Counted from the stretch's first letter, positions 26,881 to 38,888 are shown. The stretch: DNA of 64,000 nt from Pseudorasbora parva (GCF_024679245.1 NC_090173.1:28670160-28734159), one strand, 5' to 3'. The notes: a model not told the origin generated them from the letters alone. Made by a program: numbers and translations.

Positions 26881-28287
26881 CATTTAGTTTCGGTGGAGAG
26901 CCAGGCTTCGGCCATGGGACACTACTATAGAAAAGATGTATTCTGGCTTGTTAAAACAGTCCATATGGAAAGGCAGCAAATTCTGAGGGGCTCAAAATGC
27001 CCCTCAGAATGAGCTAACACCTGTATTGCTTTACAGTGTACTCAAACTATAGCAACTCTCTCAAACATATTCTGATAGTGTGAAACCACCCTATTGGCCT
27101 CACAAAATATTCTTCCAATAAAAATCAAGATTTTCCAAAAAAGGTCTCACTTTCATGTATCTGCAATACAGGCCTGAGAGTAAACAACTAAGACTGGCTT
27201 ACCTAAAACCATTGGGTGTTTCAAAAAACAGTCCCCATTTCACGTTAAATCCAGGCTAGAACCCACTTATTTTCGGTGGAGAGCCAGGCTTCAGCCATGG
27301 GACGCTACTGTAGAACAGATGTGTTGTGGCTTGATAAATCGGTCCATATGGAAAGGCAGCAAATTCTGAGGGGCTCAAAATGCCCCTCAGAATGAGCTAC
27401 CACCTGTATTGCTTTACAGTGTACTCAAACTATAGCAACTCTCTCAAACATATTCTGATAGTGTGAAACCACATTACTGGTCTCACTAAATAGTCTTCCA
27501 ATAAAAATCAAGATTTCCCAAAAAGGTCTCACTTTCATGTATCTGCAATACAGGCCTGAGAGTAAACAACTAAGACTGGCTTACCTAAAACCATTGAGTG
27601 TTTCAAAAAATAGTTCCCAATTCACGTTAAATCAAGGCTAGAACCCACTTATTTTCGGTGGAGAGCCAGGCTTCGGCCATGGGACGCTACTGTAGAACAG
27701 ATGTGTTCTGGCTTGATAATACGGTCCATATGGAAAGGCAGCAAATTCTGAGGGGCTCAAAATGCCCCTCAGAATGAGCTACCACCTGTGTTGCTTTACA
27801 GTGTACTCAAACTATAGCAACTCTCTCAAACATATTCTGATAGTGTGAAACCACACTACTGGTCTCACTAAATAGTCTTCCAATAAAAATCAAGATTGCC
27901 CAAAAAGGTCTCACTTTCATGTATCTGCAATACAGGCCAGAGAGTAAACAACTAAGACTGGCTTACCTAAAACCATTGAGTGTTTCAAAAAACAGTCCCC
28001 AATTCACATTAAATCCAGGCTAGAACCCACTTATTTTCGGTGGAGAGCCAGGCTTCGGCCATGGGACACTACTGTAGAACAGATGTGTTCTGGCTTGATA
28101 AAACAGTCCATATGGAAAGGCAGCAAATTCTGAGGGGCTCAAAATATCCCTCAGAATGAGCTACCACCTGTATTGCTTTACAGTGTACTCAAACTATAGC
28201 AACTCTCTCAAACATATTCTGATAGTGTGAAACCACACTACTGGTCTCACTAAATAGTCTTCCAATAAAAATCAATTTTCCCAAAAA

Positions 28288-29051
28288 GGTCTCACTTTCA
28301 TGTATCTGCAATACAGGCCTGAGAGTAAACAACTAAGACTGGCTTATCTAAAACCATTGAGTGTTTCAAAAAACAGTCCCCAATTCACGTTAAATACAGG
28401 CTAGAACCCACTTATTTTCGGTGGAGAGCCAGGCTTCGGCCATGGGACGCCACTGTAGAACAGATGTGTCCTGGCTTGATAAAACGGTCCATATGGAAAG
28501 GCAGCAAATTCTGAGGGGATCAAAATGCCCCTCAGAATGAGCTACCACCTGTATTGCTTTACAGTGTACTCAAACTATAGCAACTCTCTCAAACATATTC
28601 TGATAGTGTGAAACCACACTACTGGTCTCACTAAATAGTCTTCCAATAAAAATCAAGATTTCCCAAAAAGGTCTCACTTTCATGTATCTGCAATACAGGC
28701 CTGAGAGTAAACAACTAAGACTGGCTTACCTAAAACCATTGAGTGTTTCAAAAAACAGTCCCCAATTCACGTTAAATCCAGGGTAGAACCCACTTATTTT
28801 CGGTGGAGAGCCAGGCTTCGGCCATGGGACGCTAATGGAGAACAGATGTGTTCTGGCTTGATAAAACGGTCCATATGGAAAGGCAGCAAATTCTGAGGGG
28901 CTCAAAATGCCCCTCAGAATGAGCTACCACCTGTATTGATTTACAGTGTACTCAAACTATAGCAACTCTCTCAAACATATTCTGATAGTGTGAAACCACA
29001 CTACTGGTCTCACTAAATAGTCTTCCAATAAAAAATAAATTTTCCCAAAAA
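28288..29051 (+). repeat. i-g monomer pair, copy 1 of a tandem duplication
   Basis: An i monomer (28288) followed by a g monomer (28670) carrying the rare ATTGATTTAC change near 28936. The pair recurs at 29052-29816. This copy ends in an unusual AATAAAAAATAAATTTTCCC, a derivative of the e'-type end, so the join lies between an e'-type 3' end and the next i monomer. Confidence 0.8.
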
Positions 29052-29816
29052 GGTCTCACTTTCATGTATCTGCAATACAGGCCTGAGAGTAAACAACTAA
29101 GACTGGCTTATCTAAAACCATTGAGTGTTTCAAAAAACAGTCCCCAATTCACGTTAAATACAGGCTAGAACCCACTTATTTTCGGTGGAGAGCCAGGCTT
29201 CGGCCATGGGACGCTACTGTAGAACAGATGTGTCCTGGCTTGATAAAACGGTCCATATGGAAAGGCAGCAAATTCTGAGGGGATCAAAATGCCCCTCAGA
29301 ATGAGCTACCACCTGTATTGCTTTACAGTGTACTCAAACTATAGCAACTCTCTCAAACATATTCTGATAGTGTGAAACCACACTACTGGTCTCACTAAAT
29401 AGTCTTCCAATAAAAATCAAGATTTCCCAAAAAGGTCTCACTTTCATGTATCTGCAATACAGGCCTGAGAGTAAACAACTAAGACTGGCTTACCTAAAAC
29501 CATTGAGTGTTTCAAAAAACAGTCCCCAATTCACGTTAAATCCAGGGTAGAACCCACTTATTTTCGGTGGAGAGCCAGGCTTCGGCCATGGGACGCTAAT
29601 GGAGAACAGATGTGTTCTGGCTTGATAAAACGGTCCATATGGAAAGGCAGCAAATTCTGAGGGGCTCAAAATGCCCCTCAGAATGAGCTACCACCTGTAT
29701 TGATTTACAGTGTACTCAAACTATAGCAACTCTCTCAAACATATTCTGATAATGTGAAACCACCCTATTGGCCTCACAAAATAGTTTTCCAATAAAAATC
29801 AAGATTTTCCCAAAAA
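29052..29816 (+). repeat. i-g monomer pair, copy 2
   Basis: Repeats 28288-29051 at +764 bp, including ATTGATTTAC near 29700. It ends with the usual g-type 383-bp 3' part (CCTATTGGCC, TAGTTTTCC) and leads into h at 29817, j at 30199 and k at 30582. The same ATTGATTTAC g monomer is also found at 33643, so that variant spread within the block. Confidence 0.78.
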
Positions 29817-32800
29817 GGTCTCACTTTCATGTATCTGCAATACAGGCCTGAGAGTAAACAACTAAGACTGGCTTACCTAAAACCATTGAGTGTTTCAAAA
29901 AACAGTCCCCAATTCATGTTAAATGCAGGCTAGAACCCACTTATTTTCGGTTGAGAGCCAGGCTTCGGCCATGGGACGCTACTGTAGAACAGATGTGTTC
30001 CTGCTTGATAAAACGGTCCATATGGAAAGGCAGCAAATTCTGAGGGGCTCAAAATGCCCCTCAGAATGAGCTACCACCTGTGTTGCTTTACAGTGTACTC
30101 AAACTATAGCAACTCTCTCAAACATATTCTGATAGTGTGAAACCACACTACTGGTCTCACTAAATAGTCTTCCAATTAAAATCAAGATTTCCCAAAAAGG
30201 TCTCACTTTCATGTATCTGCAATACAGGCCTGAGAGTAAACAACTAAGACTGGCTTACCTAATACCATTGAGTGTTTCAAAAAACAGTCCCCAATTCACG
30301 TTAAATCCAGGCTAGAACCCACTTATTTTCGGTGGAGAGCCAGGCTTCGGCAATGGGACGCTACTGTAGAACAGATGTGTTCTGGCTTGATAAAACTGTC
30401 CATATGGAAAGGCAGCAAATTCTGAGGGGCTCAAAATGCCCCTCAGAATGAGCTACCACCTGTATTGCTTTACAGTGTACTCAAACTATAGCAACTCTCT
30501 CAAACATATTCTGATAGTGTGAAACCACCCTATTGGCCTCACAAAATAGTCTTCCAATAAAAATCAAGACTTTCCCAAAAAGGTCTCACTTTCATGTATT
30601 TGCAATACAGGCCTGAGAGTAAACAACTAAGACTGGCTTACCTAAAACCATTGAGTGTTTCAAAAACCAGTCCCCAATTCACGTTAAATCCAGGCTAGAA
30701 CCCACTTATTTTCGGTGGAGAGCCAGGCTTCGGCCATGGGACGCTACTGTAGAACAGATGTTTTCTGGCTTGATAAAACGGTCCATATGGAAAGGCAGCA
30801 AATTCTGAGGGGCTCAAAATGCCCCTCAGAATGAGCTACCACCTGTATTGCTTTACAGTGTACTCAAACTATAGCAACTCTCTCAAACATATTCTGATAG
30901 TGTGAAACCACACTACTGGTCTCACTAAATAGTCTTCCAAAAAAAATCAAGATTTCCCCCAAAAGGTCTCACTTTCATGTATCTGCAATACAGGCCTGAG
31001 AGTAAACAACTAAGACTGGCTTACCTAAAACCATTGAGTGTTTCAAAAAACAGTCCTGAATTCACATTAAATCCAGGCTAGAACCCATTTAGTTTCGGTG
31101 GAGAGCCAGGCTTCGGCCATGGGACACTACTATAGAAAAGATGTATTCTGGCTTGTTAAAACAGTCCATATGGAAAGGCAGCAAATTCTGAGGGGCTCAA
31201 AATGCCCCTCAGAATGAGCTAACACCTGTATTGCTTTACAGTGTACTCAAACTATAGCAACTCTCTCAAACATATTCTGATAGTGTGAAACCACCCTATT
31301 GGCCTCACAAAATATTCTTCCAATAAAAATCAAGATTTTCCAAAAAAGGTCTCACTTTCATGTATCTGCAATACAGGCCTGAGAGTAAACAACTAAGACT
31401 GGCTTACCTAAAACCATTGGGTGTTTCAAAAAACAGTCCCCATTTCACGTTAAATCCAGGCTAGAACCCACTTATTTTCGGTGGAGAGCCAGGCTTCAGC
31501 CATGGGACGCTACTGTAGAACAGATGTGTTGTGGCTTGATAAATCGGTCCATATGGAAAGGCAGCAAATTCTGAGGGGCTCAAAATGCCCCTCAGAATGA
31601 GCTACCACCTGTGTTGCTTTACAGTGTACTCAAACTATAGCAACTCTCTCAAACATATTCTGATAGTGTGAAACCACACTACTGGTCTCACTAAATAGCC
31701 TTCCAATAAAAATCAAGATTTCCCAAAAAGGTCTCACTTTCATGTATCTGCAAAACAGGCCTGAGAGTAAACAACTAAGACTGGCTTACCTAAAACCATT
31801 GAGTGTTTCAAAAAACAGTCCCCAATTCACGTTAAATCCAGGCTAGAACCCACTTATTTTTGGTGTAGAGCCAGGCTTCGGCCATGGGATGCTACTGTAG
31901 AACAGATGTGTTCTGGCTTGATAAAACGGTCCATATGGAAAGGCAGCAAATTCTGAGGGGATCAAAATGCCCCTCAGAATGAGCTACCACCTGTATTGCT
32001 TTACAGTGTACTCAAACTATAGCAACTCTCTCAAACATATTCTGATAGTGTGAAACCACACTACTGGTCTCACTAAATAGTCTTCCAATAAAAATCAAGA
32101 TTTCCCAAAAAGGTCTCACTTTCATGTATCTGCAATACAGGCCTGAGAGTAAACAACTAAGACTGGCTTACCTAAAACCATTGAGTGTTTCAAAAAACAG
32201 TCCCCAATTCACGTTAAATCCAGGGTAGAACCCACTTATTTTCGGTGGAGAGCCAGGCTTCGGCCATGGGACGCTACTGTAGAACAGATGTGTTCCTGCT
32301 TGATAAAACGGTCCATATGGAAAGGCAGCAAATTCTGAGGGGCTCAAAATGCCCCTCAGAATGAGCTACCACCTGTGTTGCTTTACAGTGTACTCAAACT
32401 ATAGCAACTCTCTCAAACATATTCTGATAGTGTGAAACCACACTACTGGTCTCACTAAATAGTCTTCCAAAAAAAATCAAGATTTCCCAAAAAGGTCTCA
32501 CTTTCATGTATCTGCAATACAGACCTGAGAGTAAACAACTAAGACTGGCTTACCTAAAACCATTGAGTGTTTCAAAAAACAGTCCCCAACTCACGTTAAA
32601 TCCAGGCTAGAACCCACTTATTTTCGGTGGAGTGCCAGGCTTCGGCCATGGAACGCTACTGTAGAACAGATGTGTCCTGGCTTGATAAAACGGTCCATAT
32701 GGAAAGGCAGCAAATTCTGAGGGGATCAAAATGCCCCTCAGAATGAGCTACCACCTGTATTGCTTTACAGTGTACTCAAACTATAGCAACTCTCTCAAAC

Positions 32801-34789
32801 ATATTCTGATAGTGTGAAACCACACTACTGGTCTCACTAAATAGTCTTCCAAAAAAAATCAAGATTTCCCCCAAAAGGTCTCACTTTCATGTATCTGCAA
32901 TACAGGCCTGAGAGTAAACAACTAAGACTGGCTTACCTAAAACCATTGAGTGTTTCAAAAAACAGTCCTCAATTCACATTAAATCCAGGCTAGAACCCAT
33001 TTAGTTTCGGTGGAGAGCCAGGCTTCGGCCATGGGACACTACTATAGAAAAGATGTATTCTGGCTTGTTAAAACAGTCCATATGGAAAGGCAGCAAATTC
33101 TGAGGGGCTCAAAATGCCCCTCAGAATGAGCTAACACCTGTATTGCTTTACAGTGTACTCAAACTATAGCAACTCTCTCAAACATATTCTGATAGTGTGA
33201 AACCACCCTATTGGCCTCACAAAATATTCTTCCAACAAAAATCAAGATTTTCCAAAAAAGGTCTCACTTTCATGTATCTGCAATACAGGCCTGAGAGTAA
33301 ACAACTAAGACTGGCTTACCTAAAACCATTGGGTGTTTCAAAAAACAGTCTCCATTTCACGTTAAATCCAGGCTAGAACCCACTTATTTTCGGTGGAGAG
33401 CCAGGCTTCAGCCATGGGACGCTACTGTAGAACAGATGTGTTGTGGCTTGATAAATCGGTCCATATGGAAAGGCAGCAAATTCTGAGGGGCTCAAAATGC
33501 CCCTCAGAATAAGCTACCACCTGTATTGCTTTACAGTGTACTCAAACTATAGCAACTCTCTCAAACATATTCTGATAGTGTGAAACCACATTACTGGTCT
33601 CACTAAATAGTCTTCCAATAAAAATCAAGATTTCCCAAAAAGGTCTCACTTTCATGTATCTGCAATACAGGCCTGAGAGTAAACAACTAAGACTGGCTTA
33701 CCTAAAACCATTGAGTGTTTCAAAAAACAGTCCCCAATTCACGTTAAATCCAGGGTAGAACCCACTTATTTTCGGTGGAGAGCCAGGCTTCGGCCATGGG
33801 ACGCTAATGGAGAACAGATGTGTTCTGGCTTGATAAAACGGTCCATATGGAAAGGCAGCAAATTCTGAGGGGCTCAAAATGCCCCTCAGAATGAGCTACC
33901 ACCTGTATTGATTTACAGTGTACTCAAACTATAGCAACTCTCTCAAACATATTCTGATAATGTGAAACCACCCTATTGGCCTCACAAAATAGTTTTCCAA
34001 TAAAAATCAAGATTTTCCCAAAAAGGTCTCACTTTCATGTATCTGCAATACAGGCCTGAGAGTAAACAACTAAGACTGGCTTACCTAAAACCATTGAGTG
34101 TTTCAAAAAACAGTCCCCAATTCATGTTAAATGCAGGCTAGAACCCACTTATTTTCGGTTGAGAGCCAGGCTTCGGCCATGGGACGCTACTGTAGAACAG
34201 ATGTGTTCCTGCTTGATAAAACGGTCCATATGGAAAGGCAGCAAATTCTGAGGGGCTCAAAATGCCCCTCAGAATGAGCTACCACCTGTGTTGCTTTACA
34301 GTGTACTCAAACTATAGCAACTCTCTCAAACATATTCTGATAGTGTGAAACCACACTACTGGTCTCACTAAATAGTCTTCCAATTAAAATCAAGATTTCC
34401 CAAAAAGGTCTCACTTTCATGTATCTGCAATACAGGCCTGAGAGTAAACAACTAAGACTGGCTTACCTAATACCATTGAGTGTTTCAAAAAACAGTCCCC
34501 AATTCACGTTAAATCCAGGCTAGAACCCACTTATTTTCGGTGGAGAGCCAGGCTTCGGCAATGGGACGCTACTGTAGAACAGATGTGTTCTGGCTTGATA
34601 AAACTGTCCATATGGAAAGGCAGCAAATTCTGAGGGGCTCAAAATGCCCCTCAGAATGAGCTACCACCTGTATTGCTTTACAGTGTACTCAAACTATAGC
34701 AACTCTCTCAAACATATTCTGATAGTGTGAAACCACCCTATTGGCCTCACAAAATAGTCTTCCAATAAAAATCAAGACTTTCCCAAAAA

Positions 34790-35555
34790 GGTCTCACTTT
34801 CATGTATTTGCAATACAGGCCTGAGAGTAAACAACTAAGACTGGCTTACCTAAAACCATTGAGTGTTTCAAAAACCAGTCCCCAATTCACGTTAAATCCA
34901 GGCTAGAACCCACTTATTTTCGGTGGAGAGCCAGGCTTCGGCCATGGGACGCTACTGTAGAACAGATGTTTTCTGGCTTGATAAAACGGTCCATATGGAA
35001 AGGCAGCAAATTCTGAGGGGCTCAAAATGCCCCTCAGAATGAGCTACCACCTGTATTGCTTTACAGTGTACTCAAACTATAGCAACTCTCTCAAACATAT
35101 TCTGATAGTGTGAAACCACCCTATTGGCCTCACAAAATAGTCTTCCAATAAAAATCAAGACTTTCCCAAAAAGGTCTCACTTTCATGTATTTGCAATACA
35201 GGCCTGAGAGTAAACAACTAAGACTGGCTTACCTAAAACCATTGAGTGTTTCAAAAACCAGTCCCCAATTCACGTTAAATCCAGGCTAGAACCCACTTAT
35301 TTTCGGTGGAGTGCCAGGCTTCGCCCATGGAACGCTACTGTAGAACAGATGTGTCCTGGCTTGATAAAACGGTCCATATGGAAAGGCAGCAAATTCTGAG
35401 GGGATCAAAATGCCCCTCAGAATGAGCTACCACCTGTATTGCTTTACAGTGTACTCAAACTATAGCAACTCTCTCAAACATATTCTGATAGTGTGAAACC
35501 ACACTACTGGTCTCACTAAATAGTCTTCCAAAAAAAATCAAGATTTCCCCCAAAA
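34790..35555 (+). repeat. Tandem k monomers, the second a k/a hybrid
   Basis: Two consecutive monomers (34790, 35173) begin with the k markers GTATTTGC and AAAAACCAG. The second switches to type a part-way (GAGTGCC, CATGGAACGC, GGGGATC, run of eight A before TCAAG), so it is a k/a hybrid made by exchange inside the monomer between about 35300 and 35315. It is followed by b at 35556 as expected for the a position. Confidence 0.8.
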
Positions 35556-37046
35556 GGTCTCACTTTCATGTATCTGCAATACAGGCCTGAGAGTAAACAA
35601 CTAAGACTGGCTTACCTAAAACCATTGAGTGTTTCAAAAAACAGTCCTCAATTCACATTAAATCCAGGCTAGAACCCATTTAGTTTCGGTGGAGAGCCAG
35701 GCTTCGGCCATGGGACACTACTATAGAAAAGATGTATTCTGGCTTGTTAAAACAGTCCATATGGAAAGGCAGCAAATTCTGAGGGGCTCAAAATGCCCCT
35801 CAGAATGAGCTAACACCTGTATTGCTTTACAGTGTACTCAAACTATAGCAACTCTCTCAAACATATTCTGATAGTGTGAAACCACCCTATTGGCCTCACA
35901 AAATATTCTTCCAATAAAAATCAAGATTTTCCAAAAAAGGTCTCACTTTCATGTATCTGCAATACAGGCCTGAGAGTAAACAACTAAGACTGGCTTACCT
36001 AAAACCATTGGGTGTTTCAAAAAACAGTCCCCATTTCACGTTAAATCCAGGCTAGAACCCACTTATTTTCGGTGGAGAGCCAGGCTTCAGCCATGGGACT
36101 CTACTGTAGAACAGATGTGTTGTGGCTTGATAAATCGGTCCATATGGAAAGGCAGCAAATTCTGAGGGGCTCAAAATGCCCCTCAGAATGAGCTACCACC
36201 TGTATTGCTTTACAGTGTATTCAAACTATAGCAACTCTCTCAAACATATTCTGATAGTGTGAAACCACATTACTGGTCTCACTAAATAGTCTTCCAATAA
36301 AAATCAAGATTTCCCAAAAAGGTCTCACTTTCATGTATCTGCAATACAGGCCTGAGAGTAAACAACTAAGACTGGCTTACCTAAAACCATTGAGTGTTTC
36401 AAAAAATAGTTCCCAATTCACGTTAAATCAAGGCTAGAACCCACTTATTTTCGGTGGAGAGCCAGGCTTCGGCCATGGGACGCTACTGTAGAACAGATGT
36501 GTTCTGGCTTGATAATACGGTCCATATGGAAAGGCAGCAAATTCTGAGGGGCTCAAAATGCCCCTCAGAATGAGCTACCACCTGTGTTGCTTTACAGTGT
36601 ACTCAAACTATAGCAACTCTCTCAAACATATTCTGATAGTGTGAAACCACACTACTGGTCTCACTAAATAGTCTTCCAATAAAAATCAAGATTGCCCAAA
36701 AAGGTCTCACTTTCATGTATCTGCAATACAGGCCAGAGAGTAAACAACTAAGACTGGCTTACCTAAAACCATTGAGTGTTTCAAAAAACAGTCCCCAATT
36801 CACATTAAATCCAGGCTAGAACCCACTTATTTTCGGTGGAGAGCCAGGCTTCGGCCATGGGACGCTACTGTAGAACAGATGTGTTCTGGCTTGATAAAAC
36901 GGTCCATATGGAAAGGCAGCAAATTCTGAGGGGCTCAAAATGCCCCTCAGAATGAGCTACCACCTGTATTGCTTTACAGTGTACTCAAACTATAGCAACT
37001 CTCTCAAACATATTCTGATAGTGTGAAACCACACTACTGGTCTCAC

Positions 37047-37048
37047 TA
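37047..37048. other. TA target-site duplication, left
   Basis: The uninterrupted monomer reads CTCACTAAATAG. Here it reads CTCACTA before the element and TAAATAG after it, so only TA is duplicated. TA duplication is the hallmark of the IS630/Tc1/mariner superfamily. Confidence 0.93.
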
Positions 37049-37072
37049 CCCATACGGAAATGTAATATATGT
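37049..37072 (+). repeat. Left terminal inverted repeat
   Basis: Starts CCCATACGGAAATGTAATAT and is the exact reverse complement of 38863-38886 over 24 bp. After two mismatched bases the arms agree again over seven bases (ATATATG), giving about 33 bp with two mismatches. Confidence 0.95.
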
Positions 37073-37390
37073 ACATATATGTCCCTATATCCGAGTAGTG
37101 ATGTCATATATGTTTCATATAAAGCAATACATTATCAGCACATATATACATTCTCACGATATATAAAGATATAGGTTTATACCATGTATGAAATACCCAT
37201 AGAAGAATTATTATATATACATATATTAAAATTATTTATATGATTACTTTTTATATGGTGCTGTATGTTAATGCCATATATGTAAACAATATATGTCGAA
37301 TTTATATATGTAAGTTTATTTAAACATAATATATGCAAACATTCAGTATGCTTGTATGGGATTTTACATGGATTTATAAAGTGGTGTTTG
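37073..37390. repeat. AT-rich left subterminal arm of the transposon
   Basis: About 320 bp dominated by ATATATG/CATATAT words in both orientations (for example CATATATGT near 37104 and AATATATGTCG near 37290). Clusters of short subterminal repeats are common in non-autonomous TIR elements and may be transposase contact sites. No gene is seen. Confidence 0.6.
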
Positions 37391-38470
37391 AATCCTGGAA
37401 TTTCATTCTAATTTAGTTTTGGTTGAGGCTTCGGACATTAAAAGCTCCATGGTTTCTCCCCGTTGTGAGTGTACAGTTTGAGCATTCGCTTGGTCTCGTG
37501 TGAGCATCTAGTTTTGCTTGGGCAGTATACACTCTTTTGTCCATTTGTTTAGGGTTGTTTGTTAAGCATGTGGTTTGTGCTCATCTTTAGCCATGGTGTG
37601 TACTTTCATGTTTTTTTTTTTGTGTAGCATGTAACGGTTACCCTGGTACATTGGTGACATTTTTCATCCTGTCCTCTAGAGGGCAACAAATGGAGGAAGT
37701 GGTTCTAAGGTTACGAGTAGCACAGAGGAGAGGCATGGCAGTGGAGCATGGGTGAAAATGCCTGGAATCACATTGTGTTTGAGAGTTAAGTGAATTGAAT
37801 CTAATGCTTTACAATCTTATTCAAATGCACATTTTTATCTACCCATAAAAATGTTAATTCATAGTGTTTGGAAGTTTGCAGAGAAGCTCGCAGAGGACAC
37901 TGTTATGGGGCTTGAGTGCACTGATACCTACTTCTGACCTGTGTTGTGCCAGTGCCTAATCTAGGATTTAGGATTGTATATCTTCATTGCCTGCCGGGAC
38001 TGGGACTTCTACAACACTCATATAAGAGACTTGCATTGCAGACTGTATATCCTTTTCCCTCTCTGGCATTTCGAATAGTTTGGTACTGTTTTTTGTTTGT
38101 GTATCACTAGTATTTTGGGTTTGGAATTGATTTACTGTTTATTTGTTTACTTATAGTTTTGAGCTTTGATATTCACAATGCTGTCTTGGATTTCCATCCA
38201 TGTACTAATTGTTACTATATCTCATTCAGTGGTTAAATAGATACAATTTATTTTCACTCCCTCATTGAGATTCTTACAGTTAGTTTGAACACAAACTATT
38301 GGAAAAAGTGAATCCCGTTTTTTTGAGGATTTCTTATTGTATAAAAAACTAAGGCGAGCCAGTTACAAGCATTAAGGGGTTTGATTTTTTCGATTGTTTT
38401 TGATGTCTAATAAAAAGCCCATTAACCTCTGCACCCTTGAGTCCTTCATCTCTTGCCTCACCTGACAATA
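37391..38470. other. Transposon core, no recognisable gene
   Basis: About 1.1 kb of non-repetitive sequence of more balanced composition, with an 11-base T run at 37611-37621. All six frames are broken by stops at short intervals; no frame of 60 codons lies inside. I do not recognise a transposase remnant or a host exon. The contrast with the AT-rich arms suggests that the core has a separate origin. Confidence 0.6.
37901..38467 (+). other. Possible promoter/poly(A)-bearing, LTR-like module inside the transposon
   Basis: A 567-bp stretch beginning TGTTATGGGG and ending CACCTGACA, with a TATA-like TATAAGAG at 38021-38028 and AATAAA at 38409-38414 about 55 bp before the end. This TG...TATA...AATAAA...CA order is that of a retrotransposon LTR. 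Against it, no target-site duplication flanks the stretch (GACAC before, ATAAG after), no second copy is present and no primer-binding site was established. It could equally be a chance pattern or a captured non-coding segment. Confidence 0.22.
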
Positions 38471-38580
38471 AGTAACATTATAAATATTTTATATTTTAAA
38501 TGTCATTTGTTTTATACATAGTATAGATTTTAAGACTCTACAACATTTGACAGTGATAATGATTTGTCACCTATATAATT

Positions 38581-38862
38581 TAAACATATATAATATGTGG
38601 ACTAAAGATATATGTCAATATATGGAATTTCTGATGCTGTGCATATATGTGCATTTATGTTTTTACTCTATATGAGCATATTAGGATATTTCATATATGA
38701 GACCTATATGTCAATATATGTATTATACTTACATTAACATATATAATATATGGGATACATTTATATGTCAATATATGGAATTGTTCCAATTTCTAATATG
38801 TTTCATATATGTTTTTACTTTATATATCACATATATCGCATATATTGATATTTCATATATAG
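38581..38862. repeat. Right subterminal arm with an imperfect direct duplication
   Basis: Two related stretches: ACATATATAATATGTGG at 38584 and ACATATATAATATATGGG at 38747; TATGTCAATATATGGAATT at 38611 and 38764; TGTTTTTACT near 38658 and 38810; ATATTTCATATAT near 38687 and 38849. The offset is 150-165 bp with small indels, so it is a decayed internal duplication of about 155 bp. A related TATGTCAATATATG also occurs at 38707. Confidence 0.7.
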
Positions 38863-38886
38863 ACATATATTACATTTCCGTATGGG
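38863..38886 (-). repeat. Right terminal inverted repeat
   Basis: Exact inverted copy of 37049-37072, ending TTTCCGTATGGG on the + strand and followed directly by TA. Perfect ends suggest a fairly recent insertion. Confidence 0.95.
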
Positions 38887-38888
38887 TA
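38887..38888. other. TA target-site duplication, right
   Basis: Second TA of the duplication; the satellite resumes with AATAGCCTTCC, the correct continuation of an e-type monomer into an f-type monomer. Confidence 0.93.

Larger units (their letters stand above)
1..37048 (+). repeat. Satellite array, left block (96 monomers of 382/383 bp plus one interrupted)
   Basis: Head-to-tail tandem repeat. The anchor GGTCTCAC recurs at 381, 762, 1145, 1527, 1910, 2292, 2674, 3057, 3440, 3822 and so on to 36703, always 381-383 bp apart. The first monomer lacks its first two bases at the window edge. No monomer is inverted and no foreign sequence interrupts this block. Copies differ by scattered substitutions and rare 1-3 bp indels, so the family is fairly homogeneous, and diagnostic variants recur in blocks. 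The monomer is not obviously a dimer of two 191-bp halves, although its length is close to two nucleosome repeats. I do not recognise the family. The repeat structure is directly visible; a centromeric or pericentromeric role is inferred only from its length, homogeneity and higher-order organisation. Confidence 0.98.
19497..37048 (+). repeat. Array block with a-k monomer order (10-monomer higher-order repeat and shortened versions)
   Basis: Types and their markers: a, CAGACCTGAG with GAGTGCC and CATGGAACGC; b, ACTACTATAGAAAAG and GCTAACACC; c, ATTGGGTGTTTC and CTTCAGCC; d, AATAGTTCCC and ATCAAGG; e, GGCCAGAG; f, GCAAAACAGG and GGTGTAGAG; g, CAGGGTAG and GCTAATGGAG; h, ATGTTAAATGCAGG and CGGTTGAG; j, TAATACC and GGCAATGG; k, GTATTTGC and AAAAACCAG. 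Starts include a 19497, b 19880, e 20645, f 21027, g 21409, h 21792, a 22174; then h 34026, j 34408, k 34790, b 35556, c 35939, d 36321, e 36703. The order is kept but with skips, which shows repeated unequal exchange. Confidence 0.85.
37049..38886. mobile_element. Non-autonomous Tc1/mariner-like TIR transposon, 1,838 bp
   Basis: The only non-satellite DNA here. It has perfect 24-bp terminal inverted repeats beginning CCCATACGGAAA, flanking TA duplications, AT-rich subterminal arms (37049-37360 and about 38470-38886) dense in ATATATG-like motifs, and a less AT-rich core. No transposase frame is present: the only long frame crosses the right end into the satellite. The size is large for a MITE and similar to full-length mariners, so it may be a deletion or replacement derivative whose core was exchanged. 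Deleting the element plus one TA restores a 382-bp monomer. Superfamily is inferred from TA and the terminal repeats; some Harbinger-related groups (ISL2EU) also make 2-bp duplications, so the assignment is probable, not certain. Confidence 0.85.

Noticed and set aside
37420..37450. Similarity between the transposon core (TTAGTTTTGGTTGAGGCTTCGG) region and the satellite segment TTAGTTTCGGTGGAG...GGCTTCGG, suggesting that the satellite came from the element
   Set aside because: The match needs a gap of several bases and does not extend to either side. Shared words of 9-10 bases are expected by chance between sequences of these lengths.
37770..37800. Shared GTTTGAGAG between the transposon and the reverse strand of the satellite
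   Set aside because: The match is about ten bases and stops at once (satellite continues AGTT, element continues TTAA); chance level.
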